Of a stretch of DNA of 64,000 bases, positions 11,278 through 21,514 are shown piece by piece; position 1 is the stretch's first letter, and each line of letters opens with the position of its first letter. The stretch is from Bradyrhizobium sediminis. GTDB lineage: Bacteria; Pseudomonadota; Alphaproteobacteria; Rhizobiales; Xanthobacteraceae. The translations under genes were made by a program, and so were the position numbers. Where the stretch lies: assembly GCF_018736105.1 (NCBI RefSeq), contig NZ_CP076135.1, positions 2,416,001 to 2,480,000 of the forward strand, in the 5' to 3' direction. Under the pieces are notes generated by a model. It searched no databases and had not been told where the DNA came from. It saw nothing but the letters and a program-made list of their open reading frames with translations.

Positions 11278-12083
11278 CACGCGACCTCGTCGGTCCAGAC
11301 CTTGAAGCTGACCAGCGTATTCGGCCCGAACGTCTGGGTGATCGGGACATCGGAAGCATCGCGCCCCTGCGCAATCAGAACGCGGCCGATCCGCGGCACG
11401 TTGTTGCGCGGGTCGAACGTATGCCAGCATCCGCCGAGATAGGCCTCGAACCACCCGGCGAAGTCACCCGGCCCGTAAGGCGGCAGCGTTCCCATGTCGC
11501 CGAGATATCCGGTGCAGTAGCGCGCCGGAATATTCATGCAGCGGCAAAATGTAATGGCGAGATGGGCATAGTCGCGGCATACGCCCTTGCCCTCGGTGTA
11601 GGCGTCCCAGGCGGTCCTGGTTGCGCGGGCGTGCTCGTAACCGAAAACGATGTGGCGATGCACGAAATCACAGATGGCCTGGACCCGCGCCCAGCCCGGG
11701 TGCGTCTTCTCGAACAGCTTCCATGCGATGTCCGAGAGCCGATCGGTCTCGCAGTAGCGGCTGCCGAGCAGGTAGACCAGTGTATCGGTCGGCAGATCCT
11801 CGACCGCATGTTGTTGGGCCGAGAGAACAACCGGGTCAGGCAGGCCGCTGTCGCGAACCACACCGTCGGCAGCCAGGCGCACCCGGCCGGCCGGTGCGAC
11901 GATGCGGCTGCACCAGTTGCCGAAGAGATCGCGATAGGGCGTGATCGGCACGGCAGGGGTGATGGTCAGGAAATCGGGGACGATGACGTCGGACGCGCGC
12001 GTGAAGTGCGTACCCAGCACCATGATCATCGGCGTCGGCTGCGGAAAATCGTACAGCATTTCGAATCCGACGCGAATTTTCAT
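11277..12083 (-). CDS. Transglutaminase-like domain protein
   Basis: 268-aa protein with a transglutaminase-like (papain-fold) core. The catalytic Cys is in KGVCRDYAHL (about residue 170), the His in WHTFDPRNN (about residue 215), and the Asp four residues after that segment begins, completing the triad. The N-terminal half is a beta-rich domain seen in bacterial homologues. These proteins are probably cysteine peptidases or amidases, with substrates unknown. The start is taken at the ATG of MKIRVGFEM, since the eight upstream codons are not conserved. It is coupled to a downstream 63-aa gene. Confidence 0.8.
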   Translation of the reverse strand: MKIRVGFEMLYDFPQPTPMIMVLGTHFTRASDVIVPDFLTITPAVPITPYRDLFGNWCSRIVAPAGRVRLAADGVVRDSGLPDPVVLSAQQHAVEDLPTDTLVYLLGSRYCETDRLSDIAWKLFEKTHPGWARVQAICDFVHRHIVFGYEHARATRTAWDAYTEGKGVCRDYAHLAITFCRCMNIPARYCTGYLGDMGTLPPYGPGDFAGWFEAYLGGCWHTFDPRNNVPRIGRVLIAQGRDASDVPITQTFGPNTLVSFKVWTDEVA

Positions 12084-12225
12084 TCGAAACACTTTCGTTA
12101 AATACAACCATTGAGATGGCTATCGAGCCCTCGAATACAAGGCGCGGACTGCCTTATTCGGTCAAATGCGCGCATGCGGCGAGAAAGCCATAGCTAATTC
12201 CCCTGAAAGCGCGCAGGGTGATCAG

Positions 12226-12273
12226 ATGTCCGAATATGTCGACGTCCTCACGCGCAGAAGCGCTGGTCCATGA
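12226..12273 (+). CDS. Possible 15-codon leader ORF
   Basis: A 15-aa frame (MSEYVDVLTRRSAGP) has a good ribosome-binding site, AGGGTG, five bases before its ATG. It ends in a TGA overlapping the ATG of the next gene (ATGA at 12270-12273). The arrangement suggests a leader peptide or coupling ORF. Nothing in the peptide itself is recognised. Confidence 0.35.
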   Translation: MSEYVDVLTRRSAGP

Positions 12274-12539
12274 CCGGGCGCTCGCGACGGGAAACGGTTC
12301 ATTTCAAGCATCCCTTCCGGCTCAAGGGTGTCGATCGCCTGCTGTCGCCCGGCGCTTACGAGATCGTCACCGACGAGGAGATGATCGAAGGCCTTTCGTT
12401 TCCGAGCTTTCGGCGCGTCGCCACGATGATCATGGTGCCCGGCGCCGCGCCGCGGAAGTCCTCGATGGAGATGTTCGCGATCAGCTCGGTCGATCTGTCG
12501 GATGCGCAGCGCAACGATGCCGGTGCACGGGATGAGTGA
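12270..12539 (+). CDS. Conserved hypothetical protein (small)
   Basis: 89-aa protein with a beta-rich core (FKHPFRLKGVDRLLSPGAYE) followed by EEMIEGLSFPSFRRVATMI. It resembles uncharacterised proteins I associate with Bradyrhizobium genomes, but no function is known. Its start overlaps the stop of a 15-codon ORF, and its own stop overlaps the start of the next gene by 8 nt, which points to a compact operon of small genes. Confidence 0.6.
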   Translation: MTGRSRRETVHFKHPFRLKGVDRLLSPGAYEIVTDEEMIEGLSFPSFRRVATMIMVPGAAPRKSSMEMFAISSVDLSDAQRNDAGARDE

Positions 12540-12828
12540 TATCCCGGTCGAGCTCGACAAGCATCGTGGCATGGCGGCACAAAAGGCGACCGACATCCGC
12601 CGTGTGCTGGCCGATGTCGAGGCCAATGCAAAACTGTTGCGCGACCGGCAGGGCGAGGTGGAAATCGAGCTTCTTGCCGTGCCGGCCACCTCGTGGCCCG
12701 AGGCGGCCGCAAAGGCGCGTTATGTCTTGAACCTGTATGCGGCCGATCTTGCTCCGGCCGATACGCACCATCGCGACCTGGTCGCGGCGGTACTTGCCGA
12801 CTTTGCCCGGCTCTCCGGTGAGAGCTGA
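12532..12828 (+). CDS. Hypothetical small protein
   Basis: 98-aa, mostly helical protein starting MSDIPVELDKHRGMAAQKATDIRR. No domain is recognised. The start is set at the ATG overlapping the previous gene by 8 nt; an earlier in-frame ATG lies deeper inside that gene. GC-type codon use matches the neighbours. Confidence 0.55.
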   Translation: MSDIPVELDKHRGMAAQKATDIRRVLADVEANAKLLRDRQGEVEIELLAVPATSWPEAAAKARYVLNLYAADLAPADTHHRDLVAAVLADFARLSGES

Positions 12829-12911
12829 ACGACGCGGGGTTATCCCCGGATCAACTGAAACTTCACCCCTTCGTTCGCTGCGGAAGCGAACGTCCGAATT
12901 GAAAGTATCCG

Positions 12912-13088
12912 ATGCAGAACCTATCGCCACGTCACGTCAAGACGGAAGAATCGCTTCGCCTCGGCGTGGTGTCCGGCTGGTACTCGACCAAGGTCAGTGG
13001 AACATTCGTCTCGGGACCGCATGAGTCCGAGGCCGATTGTCTTCGCAGGATTTCGGAGATCGATCCCCCGATGAAGAAGCGAAAATGA
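12912..13088 (+). CDS. Hypothetical 58-aa protein
   Basis: A 58-codon frame starting MQNLSPRHVKTEESLRLG and ending in a basic MKKRK tail. GAAAG is six bases before the ATG. Its stop TGA overlaps the GAGGG ribosome-binding site of the following DUF1488-like gene, which supports translation through the whole cluster. No homology recognised. Confidence 0.45.
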   Translation: MQNLSPRHVKTEESLRLGVVSGWYSTKVSGTFVSGPHESEADCLRRISEIDPPMKKRK

Positions 13089-13097
13089 GGGCTTCAG

Positions 13098-13376
13098 ATG
13101 ACCCTTACACGAGGCAGTGCCGGAGCTTTCGAACATAATCGGATGGTCATGCTGTTTTCCATGATGGACGGCAGCAGGGAGGTCGGTTGCGCCATCAGCA
13201 GCTCGGCGATGGACGATCTGGAACACGTGGCCCGGACCAGGCCGGAACAGCGCGAGGAGCAGTTCCTGCGATTGCGCGACCGGATCGAACAATGCGCGTC
13301 CCGCAAGTTTCTCGCGGGAGAGTTCGAGGGGACCCCGCCCGGCATCATCCTGCGAAGCATCGATTTTCGCAGCTAG
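13098..13376 (+). CDS. DUF1488-like small protein
   Basis: 92-aa protein. The pattern of a hydrophobic strand (MVMLFSMMDG), a conserved Cys in VGCAISSSAMDDL and a helical C-terminal half rich in Glu/Arg looks like the DUF1488 family, which has no known function. The ribosome-binding site GAGGG lies six bases before the ATG. It ends the cluster of small genes that begins near 12226. Confidence 0.5.
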   Translation: MTLTRGSAGAFEHNRMVMLFSMMDGSREVGCAISSSAMDDLEHVARTRPEQREEQFLRLRDRIEQCASRKFLAGEFEGTPPGIILRSIDFRS

Positions 13377-13433
13377 GACGTCGTCGCCCCGGTGGTTTTG
13401 CTCGCCGGGCCGGCGCAACGACGCTGCGCCAAA

Positions 13434-13664
13434 CTAGTTTGACGCCACGCTGCTGCTCCTGGGCCGGGCTTCGATCGCCATCCGTACTTCCCTGGCGCTC
13501 ATCAGAGCCCGCCGGATATTCTTGTCTTCCGAAGTGGTATCGAACGTAATCAGCCGGTTGCAGTGCTGGCAGTTGGTTTGAAAGCCGTCACGAATTCTTT
13601 GCGCCCGTTCCCGGAATACCTGCGTGCACTTCGTGCATTTGATTCTCACTTTTTCGTCGATCAT
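13434..13664 (-). CDS. Small zinc-ribbon protein
   Basis: 76-aa protein with two Cys pairs, CTKC (about residue 10) and CQHC (about residue 32), spaced as in a zinc ribbon, followed by a helical tail rich in Arg. Start at MIDEKVRIKC with AAAGGGGC as ribosome-binding site. A nucleic-acid or protein-binding zinc finger is likely; the role is unknown. Confidence 0.65.
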   Translation of the reverse strand: MIDEKVRIKCTKCTQVFRERAQRIRDGFQTNCQHCNRLITFDTTSEDKNIRRALMSAREVRMAIEARPRSSSVASN

Positions 13665-13772
13665 GAAATGCCCCTTTGGACTCTGCGGCAGCAATCTGCT
13701 GGCCGGGGCTTAAGGGCGTGTTCGAAGGGTCGCTAAAACTCTCTTCAAATGAAGTTGCGATGACGTGGTGAT

Positions 13773-15248
13773 CTACCCGAGCCGCTGATCCCGGGCGTCT
13801 TCGGTGGTTTCGCCGGCCGCTTTGGCCGCCGCTTTCGCAGCACCCTTGCGGCTGGAAATCTCGATCGCCTGACGGCCGGAGATCTCGTGGCCGGCATCGT
13901 CGGGCATCTGCCAGAAGAACCAGGCCGAGGCTGCCGAGATGGCCGCAACCACGACGAATGCCGGGGCGAAGTCGGCGGCGCCGAGTTCGCTGACATGGCG
14001 CATCAGCATGGTCGATTCCACCGAGAACGCACCGACGGCGACGCCGGCGGAAATCGCCAGTTGCTGGTTGACGCTGACCAGCGTGGTGGCCCGGCTCATC
14101 TGGGCCGGCTCGACCTCGGCATAGGCGACGGTACTGATGGCGGTGAACTGCAGCGAGCGGAAGAAGCCGCCGACCACCAGAACGATCATGATCAGCAGCA
14201 GCGGCGTCGTCGCCGTGAACAGCGCGCAAGCGGCGAGAAAGACCGAACTGATGACGGCGTCGATGGTCATCAGATTGCGGAAGCCGAAGGTGCGGATGAT
14301 GCGCGCGGCCAGAGTCTTCATTCCCATGGCGCCGACGGCGGAAGCGAACGTCACCAGCCCGGAGCGGAATGGTGACAGGCCGAAGCCGACCTGCATCAAC
14401 AGCGGCAGCAGAAACGGCAGCGCGCCGATGCCGAGGCGGAACAGGAAGCCGCCGATGATGCTGGCGCGCAAGGTCGGCAGCCGCATCAGCGAAAAGTCCA
14501 GCACCGGCGACCCGGTGCGCCGCGCGTGAATCACGTAGAGCGTCATCGAGATCGAGCCGATCGCCACCAGGGCCACGACCACGGTCCACGGCAGCAGATT
14601 GAGGCCGGCGACCGACAGGCCGAACGCGATGCCGGCAAGGCCGATCCCGGCCAGCACCAGGCCGTAGAGGTCGAAGCGCTCGGGATCCTCGCTTTTGATC
14701 GGATCGATGTACTTTAGCGCCAAGAAGATGCCGACGAGGCCGATCGGAATGTTGATCAGGAAGATCCAGTGCCAGGAGAAATAGGTGGTGATGAAGCCGC
14801 CGAGCGGCGGCCCGATCACCGGGCCGATCAGCGCCGGCACCGTGACCCAGGCCATTGCGTTGACCAGCGCGCTCTTGTCGATCGAGCGCAGCAGCACCAG
14901 CCGCCCGACCGGCGTCATCATCGCGCCGCCGATGCCCTGCAGGATGCGTGCGATCACGAAATGGGCGACGGAAGAGGACAGCGCGCAGCCGATCGAGCCG
15001 ACCATGAAGATGCCGATGGCGACCGAGAACACCATGCGCGCCCCGAAGCGGTCGGCGGTCCAGCCGCTCGCCGGAATGAATACTGCCAGCGACAGCAGGT
15101 ACGAGGTGATGGCGAGCTTGAGCGTCAGCGGGCTGGTGCCGATGTCGGCCGCGATCGCCGGAAGCGAGGTCGCAATCACGGTCGAATCCATGTTCTCCAT
15201 GAACAGGGCGGTGGCCACGATGAGCGGGATCAGGCGTTCTTTGGTCAT
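13773..15248 (-). CDS. DHA2-family multidrug efflux MFS transporter (EmrB/QacA type)
   Basis: 491-aa inner-membrane protein with the 14-helix DHA2 pattern. Motif D1-like LFMENMDSTVIATSLPAIA is at the N-terminus, motif A is GWTADRFGARMVF, and the motif C region is WVTVPALIGPVIGPPLGG. Proton-driven export of hydrophobic drugs or toxins is the family role. No membrane-fusion partner or regulator is adjacent. The C-terminus ends in a charged tail rich in Ala/Lys. Confidence 0.88.
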   Translation of the reverse strand: MTKERLIPLIVATALFMENMDSTVIATSLPAIAADIGTSPLTLKLAITSYLLSLAVFIPASGWTADRFGARMVFSVAIGIFMVGSIGCALSSSVAHFVIARILQGIGGAMMTPVGRLVLLRSIDKSALVNAMAWVTVPALIGPVIGPPLGGFITTYFSWHWIFLINIPIGLVGIFLALKYIDPIKSEDPERFDLYGLVLAGIGLAGIAFGLSVAGLNLLPWTVVVALVAIGSISMTLYVIHARRTGSPVLDFSLMRLPTLRASIIGGFLFRLGIGALPFLLPLLMQVGFGLSPFRSGLVTFASAVGAMGMKTLAARIIRTFGFRNLMTIDAVISSVFLAACALFTATTPLLLIMIVLVVGGFFRSLQFTAISTVAYAEVEPAQMSRATTLVSVNQQLAISAGVAVGAFSVESTMLMRHVSELGAADFAPAFVVVAAISAASAWFFWQMPDDAGHEISGRQAIEISSRKGAAKAAAKAAGETTEDARDQRLG

Positions 15249-17166
<1,918 letters not shown>

Positions 17167-17312
17167 GGCCCCAAATAGACTGCCACAAGGCCGATGAAAC
17201 GCGGTACAGTTTGCTGCCTGCGGATCGTCGCGCCGCCCCGGAATAGACGCGCGGATCGCGGTGCGGTCTTGAGCGATTCATCTCAGCGCATACAGAAAAG
17301 AAGTTGGACACG

Positions 17313-17936
17313 ATGGTCGATTGGACGGACGACAGGATTGCAGCGCTTTCGGATCAGGATCTGAAGAACCTCCTGGTCAATGCGGAACGCAAATCGGTCG
17401 CCGAGGTCGTTGCGCAGTGCAAGGCCGAGATGGAAAAGCGCGACGCCCTGAAGCCCCGCAAGGCATCGAAGCCGCGCACCGAGCTCAAGGAATTCGAGCA
17501 CGAGATGGCCGGCCAGCTTGCCGCGGTCGGCCGCGAGATGGCCGCCAAATACGACCTGTCGGAGGAGACCGCGAAGGCGAAATCGGCCGGCGTCAAGGGC
17601 TTCAGGGCGCACAAGCTGCTGGACGCCAAGGGCTACGCCAAACTCGGCGGCATGCAGCGCGACGGATCGGTGGCGATCGACCGCTACATTTCATACCGGC
17701 GCGGCACGGACGTCGTTTCGCTGAACGTGTTTCTGCTCAAGGACCAGCCGATCGAGGCCCACGAGTTTCACGTGATCGCGCCAAAGGCCCTGCTCGATGG
17801 CGCAAGGCCGGTGGCCGAGATCCGTCCCACCGCGACCGAAGCGCAGAAGCAGTCCGCCGACAGCGGGCTCGCCTTCAAGGATCTGCCGAGTGCTGCCGCT
17901 GCGTTCGACGCGGCGCTGGCGAAAATCACGGCTTAA
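17313..17936 (+). CDS. Conserved hypothetical protein
   Basis: 207-aa soluble protein. The first 65 residues are Lys/Glu-rich and probably a coiled helix. The middle (YAKLGGMQRDGSVAIDRYISYRR) and the strand pattern VVSLNVFLL look like a small folded domain. No family recognised. ATG 17313 was chosen over TTG 17304. It is flanked by guaB and a palindromic repeat. Confidence 0.6.
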   Translation: MVDWTDDRIAALSDQDLKNLLVNAERKSVAEVVAQCKAEMEKRDALKPRKASKPRTELKEFEHEMAGQLAAVGREMAAKYDLSEETAKAKSAGVKGFRAHKLLDAKGYAKLGGMQRDGSVAIDRYISYRRGTDVVSLNVFLLKDQPIEAHEFHVIAPKALLDGARPVAEIRPTATEAQKQSADSGLAFKDLPSAAAAFDAALAKITA

Positions 17937-17945
17937 GTCTCAACC

Positions 17946-18042
17946 GTCATTCCGGGCGATGCGAAGCATCGAACTAGTGCAATTGCACATCGGAGAATCT
18001 CGAGATTCCGGGTCTGGTGCTGACGCACCATCCCGGAATGAC
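17946..18042. repeat. Palindromic intergenic element, family B
   Basis: A 97-bp element whose ends are exact inverted copies, GTCATTCCGGG and CCCGGAATGAC, with smaller palindromes inside (GCGATGCGAAGCATCG, TGCAATTGCA, GAATCTCGAGATTC). A shortened copy lies at 58379-58421. This is the common rhizobial dispersed palindrome type; it may fold as an RNA hairpin downstream of the hypothetical gene. Confidence 0.65.
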
Positions 18043-18068
18043 AAACAAAAAAACCAGAGGAAATAACC

Positions 18069-19094
18069 ATGGCCCAATCTGCAAAGCGCGTCGTTCTCGT
18101 CTCCCGTCCGGTCGGCGAGCCCAAGGCGTCGGACTTCCGCGTCGAGGATTGCGCGATACCGGCGCCGGGCGAGGGCGAGGTTCTGTTGCGCACCATCTGG
18201 CTGTCGCTCGATCCCTATATGCGCGGCCGCATGAGCGACGGCCCGTCCTATGCGGCGCCGGTGCCGATCGGCGGCGTGATGGAGGGCGGCACGGTCAGCG
18301 AGGTGGTCGCGTCCAACAATCCGGGCTTCGCCAAGGGCGACATCGTGCTGTCGCGCGCCGGCTGGCAGACCCACGCGCTCTCCGACGGCAAGGGACTGGC
18401 GAAGATCGATCCGAAACTCGCGCCGATCTCGACCGCGGTGGGCGTGCTCGGCATGCCCGGCATGACCGCCTATACCGGCCTGCTCGATATCGGCAAGCCG
18501 CAGGCCGGCGAAACCGTGGTGGTTGCGGCGGCCTCCGGCGCGGTCGGTTCGGCGGTCGGACAAATTGCGAAGATCAAGGGGGCGCGCGCGGTCGGCATCG
18601 CCGGCGGCAAGGACAAATGCGACTACGTGAAAAAGGAGCTCGGCTTCGACGAGTGTCTCGACCACCGCGATCCCGATCTGGCGGTCAAACTGAAGGAGGC
18701 CTGCCCGAAGGGCATCGACGTCTATTTCGAGAATGTCGGCGGCGCGGTGTTCGAGGCGGTGTTTCCGCTGCTCAACGCCTTTGCGCGCATGCCGGTCTGC
18801 GGCCTGATCGCGGAATACAATAATTTCGGCGAGACCTCGCCGAAATGGGCCGGCAAGTTGATGCGCGCGGTGCTGACCAAGCGGCTGACCATCCGCGGCT
18901 TCATCGTCAGCGATTTCGCCGCGCGCCATGGCGACTTCCTGCGCGACATGTCGCAGTGGGTGCGCGAGGGCAAGGTCAAGCACAGGGAATTCGTCACCGA
19001 AGGCCTCGACAGCGCGCCCGCCGCATTCATGGGGCTTCTGAAGGGCGCCAATTTCGGCAAGCAGCTGGTGCGGGTCGGGCCCGACAAGGCGTAA
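18069..19094 (+). CDS. NADP-dependent oxidoreductase, MDR/CurA-like
   Basis: 341-aa zinc-independent medium-chain reductase of the leukotriene-B4-dehydrogenase / CurA (YncB) group, which reduces carbon-carbon double bonds of enones using NADPH. Evidence: SLDPYMRGRM near residue 45, the GMTAYTGL segment, the nucleotide loop AAASGAVGSAVGQ (about residue 160) and YFENVGG (about residue 220). AGAGGAAA precedes the ATG. It stands alone between a repeat and a terminator-like hairpin. Confidence 0.88.
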   Translation: MAQSAKRVVLVSRPVGEPKASDFRVEDCAIPAPGEGEVLLRTIWLSLDPYMRGRMSDGPSYAAPVPIGGVMEGGTVSEVVASNNPGFAKGDIVLSRAGWQTHALSDGKGLAKIDPKLAPISTAVGVLGMPGMTAYTGLLDIGKPQAGETVVVAAASGAVGSAVGQIAKIKGARAVGIAGGKDKCDYVKKELGFDECLDHRDPDLAVKLKEACPKGIDVYFENVGGAVFEAVFPLLNAFARMPVCGLIAEYNNFGETSPKWAGKLMRAVLTKRLTIRGFIVSDFAARHGDFLRDMSQWVREGKVKHREFVTEGLDSAPAAFMGLLKGANFGKQLVRVGPDKA

Positions 19095-19208
19095 GCCGCC
19101 GAACGCTGCGTCCGCTCTCGATCCCCGAAGCGGACGCCGCAGGGATATCGGCCGTCGTTACAATGCGGCGCATCCTGTTGAGGGAGCGCTAACCAGCCCG
19201 CTTTACGC

Positions 19209-19262
19209 GCCCGCAAGCTTTGCCGACTAGCAACGAGAAGCGTTGCGAGTTTTTTTGCGGGC
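19209..19262 (+). terminator. Probable Rho-independent terminator, nested hairpin
   Basis: An inner stem GCAACG/CGTTGC (19230-19235 with 19241-19246) is followed within three bases by seven T residues (19250-19256). An outer arm GCCCGCAA (19209-19216) can alternatively pair with TTGCGGGC (19255-19262), which would sequester part of the T-run. It lies between the CurA-like gene and the exported protein. Confidence 0.55.
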
Positions 19263-19270
19263 TTCTGACA

Positions 19271-19678
19271 ATGCGTATCATTCCAGTCCTGTTGCTGATC
19301 GCCGCCGCCGGCATCTCGACGGCATCCGCGCAGCAAGAGTCGGCGGATAACGGGCGCGCGAATGGAGAGGCGGCAGCGGCAAGCGACGGGGATGCGGCTG
19401 CGTCAAACAACGCGGCTGCCGCCGCATCGAACCAGGTGGCCGCCGGCGCCGGCGGAGCTCCGCGCAGCCCCAGCGAATTTACCGATTTTTACGTCAATGC
19501 CGGTGGCACTATCCCGGCGCCGCCGCCGGAGCAGCAGAAGGCGGACGCACAGGCCCACGCCGCCTGGCAGGCGCGTTGCCGGCCGACCGTGGTCGTGGAC
19601 CGGGAGGGGCTCCGCCGGACCAGATATGCCGAGCCCGACTGCGATCTGCTCCGCATCAAGACGGCCGGGACGCGGTAG
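19271..19678 (+). CDS. Hypothetical exported protein
   Basis: 135-aa protein with a clear signal peptide (MRIIPVLLLIAAAGISTASA, cleavage likely before QQ), then an Ala/Asn/Gly-rich low-complexity stretch (about residues 22-55). A short C-terminal domain has two Cys (about residues 103 and 122) that could form a disulfide. No family recognised. Its last 23 nt overlap the end of the convergent phosphoesterase gene. Confidence 0.6.
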   Translation: MRIIPVLLLIAAAGISTASAQQESADNGRANGEAAAASDGDAAASNNAAAAASNQVAAGAGGAPRSPSEFTDFYVNAGGTIPAPPPEQQKADAQAHAAWQARCRPTVVVDREGLRRTRYAEPDCDLLRIKTAGTR

Positions 19679-20501
19679 CGCCGAGCAGCGAATCCAGGTC
19701 GACGTCGACCTGACCCTGCGCCCTGACGTGCCGGACCTCGAAGCCGTCGGGCCGGAAGCGGTACTCCACCAGCCCGACCTCCTTGGTGCCGATCACTTCC
19801 TGCTTGCGGTCCGGAATGACGAAGCCCGTCGACGGCGCCCAGACCTGCCTCACCCGGCCATAAGTAAAGTCCCGGCGCTGGTGGACGTGGCCGCTGGCGA
19901 CCAGCCGCAGGTCGACCTTGCCCAGCAGCTCGACCAGCCGGCTGCGCGTTGGCTGCGGCACGTAGCGTACCGCCGATGCCGCCAGCTCGGGATCATCGGG
20001 CGAATTCAGATACAGCGGCTTGTGCAGGAACAGCGCCACCGGTCTGCCGTTGGCGCCCGCGAGCTGCGACGCCAGCCAGTCGAACTGTTCGGCCTCGCTG
20101 GCAAGGCCGGTGTTCATGATCAGCGAATTGAGGCCGATGAAGCACCAGCCGGCGGCCTCGAAACGCCAGCGGTCTTCGCCGAAGCAGGAGAGAAAAGCCT
20201 GCCGATCCCGTTCGGTGGCCGGCTGAGCCGGCGCCGGTCCGATCTCGGTCGGGTTGTCGCCGATGTCATGATTGCCGGGCAGGTAACGGCAGGGGACGGG
20301 CAGCGCTGCGTGCAGTTCGCGGGCAAACGCGAAATCGTCCGGGTTGGTCGGGGCATCCCAGGCGAGGTCGCCGCTGTTGACGACGAGATCCGGCCGCGCC
20401 GCGTCGATGTATTCGCTGACCCGGTGAAAATTGTCGGTGAGTTTCCGGTGGCGGCGGGCGAGGTGGGTGTCGGAAATCTGGGTCAGGCGAAATTCGGACA
20501 T
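19656..20501 (-). CDS. Metallophosphoesterase, CpdA/Icc-like
   Basis: 281-aa calcineurin-fold phosphoesterase. Metal motifs appear in order: ISDTHL (about residue 7), VNSGDLAWD (about residue 41), LPGNHD (about residue 73), then LHKPLY and SGHVHQRR (about residue 202). The family includes cAMP phosphodiesterase CpdA, but the substrate is not certain. The start is the ATG of MSEFRLTQ with GGAAGGA upstream; an open extension further upstream is not conserved. Confidence 0.82.
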   Translation of the reverse strand: MSEFRLTQISDTHLARRHRKLTDNFHRVSEYIDAARPDLVVNSGDLAWDAPTNPDDFAFARELHAALPVPCRYLPGNHDIGDNPTEIGPAPAQPATERDRQAFLSCFGEDRWRFEAAGWCFIGLNSLIMNTGLASEAEQFDWLASQLAGANGRPVALFLHKPLYLNSPDDPELAASAVRYVPQPTRSRLVELLGKVDLRLVASGHVHQRRDFTYGRVRQVWAPSTGFVIPDRKQEVIGTKEVGLVEYRFRPDGFEVRHVRAQGQVDVDLDSLLGATASRPS

Positions 20502-20568
20502 GCAATGGTCCTTCCGGCGCTGATTATATATCGATCGGCGACGGAATGATGAAACCTCGGCTTGATGC

Positions 20569-21252
20569 TCAGAACACCCGGTAGCGGATCGCGAAGGCGT
20601 CATTCGGTTCACGCGCCGGTTCGCCGGCAGGCGCGGTGACGCGATCGGCCAGATGCCATGGCCCGAACTGATCGGAGTGGCTCGGGCTTGCCGCCAGCCG
20701 CAGCCGGAACTCGCGCTGCGGCTGACCCGGCAGGTTGAGGACCACGACGCGGTCGGTGGTCCGGTAATCCAGCGTCACCGAGCCCCGCAGCACGGTGCGG
20801 CCGTGGCTGTCGGACGCCGGCGCGCCTTGGATGTCGGCAAGCTTCTGGTTTCGGTTGGTGACCAGCTCGACCTGGCTGTCGCCGACGGCGGTGAGCGCGG
20901 CCTTGGGCAGGCGGATTTCGAACTCGACCGCGGGTTTGGCCGGGTTGATGCCGAGATAGGCCAGCGCGGCATGCCGCATGTCGTAGGCGACAAAGGCGAG
21001 CAGGGCGAGCACCGCGGTGGCGGCGAGGCTGTGGCGGAGGATATCGTGGCCGCTCCGGTAGCCGCTGCGGAAATAGACGGTGAGGACGATTGCCACGGCG
21101 AGCGCGGCGGCGACGCCCGAAAGCCCCGACATCACCATGCCGAGCGCCCCGTCCGGGCTGTCGTCGGCCATCTTGAGCAGCGAGGCCACGGAGTTGCCGG
21201 GCACTTCGGCGGCCTCGGCGACGCCTTTGAGGACGGGAGAGGTCAGGTTCAT
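20569..21252 (-). CDS. Hypothetical membrane protein with two transmembrane segments
   Basis: 227 aa. Two hydrophobic helices (about residues 42-62 and 78-98) are followed by a roughly 120-residue beta-rich domain (EFEIRLPKAALTAVGDSQVE onward) likely in the periplasm. No family recognised. It is transcribed away from rsmB and upstream of the phosphoesterase on the same strand. Confidence 0.6.
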   Translation of the reverse strand: MNLTSPVLKGVAEAAEVPGNSVASLLKMADDSPDGALGMVMSGLSGVAAALAVAIVLTVYFRSGYRSGHDILRHSLAATAVLALLAFVAYDMRHAALAYLGINPAKPAVEFEIRLPKAALTAVGDSQVELVTNRNQKLADIQGAPASDSHGRTVLRGSVTLDYRTTDRVVVLNLPGQPQREFRLRLAASPSHSDQFGPWHLADRVTAPAGEPAREPNDAFAIRYRVF

Positions 21253-21514
21253 CGCAGTATCCGCAGGAAAGCGTTTAGGGCCAATTCAGCACTGAAATCA
21301 TCGGAACTATCTGCAGTTGGTCACCGGAGCGGGGGATGTGGTTCAACCGGCGGACGGCGATTCATTGTCAGGCGGGGGCGCGGTCGCTATAGCGGGGGCT
21401 CGCGCTTCACCCCCCGCGGGAGGCCCGGCGTGGCGGTGCTGTTGGCGATGTGGCCCACCTTCGCGCTGAAGATTCTGTTGTCGATCTAACCCCTTCTCGA
21501 ACCGAAAGATTTGA

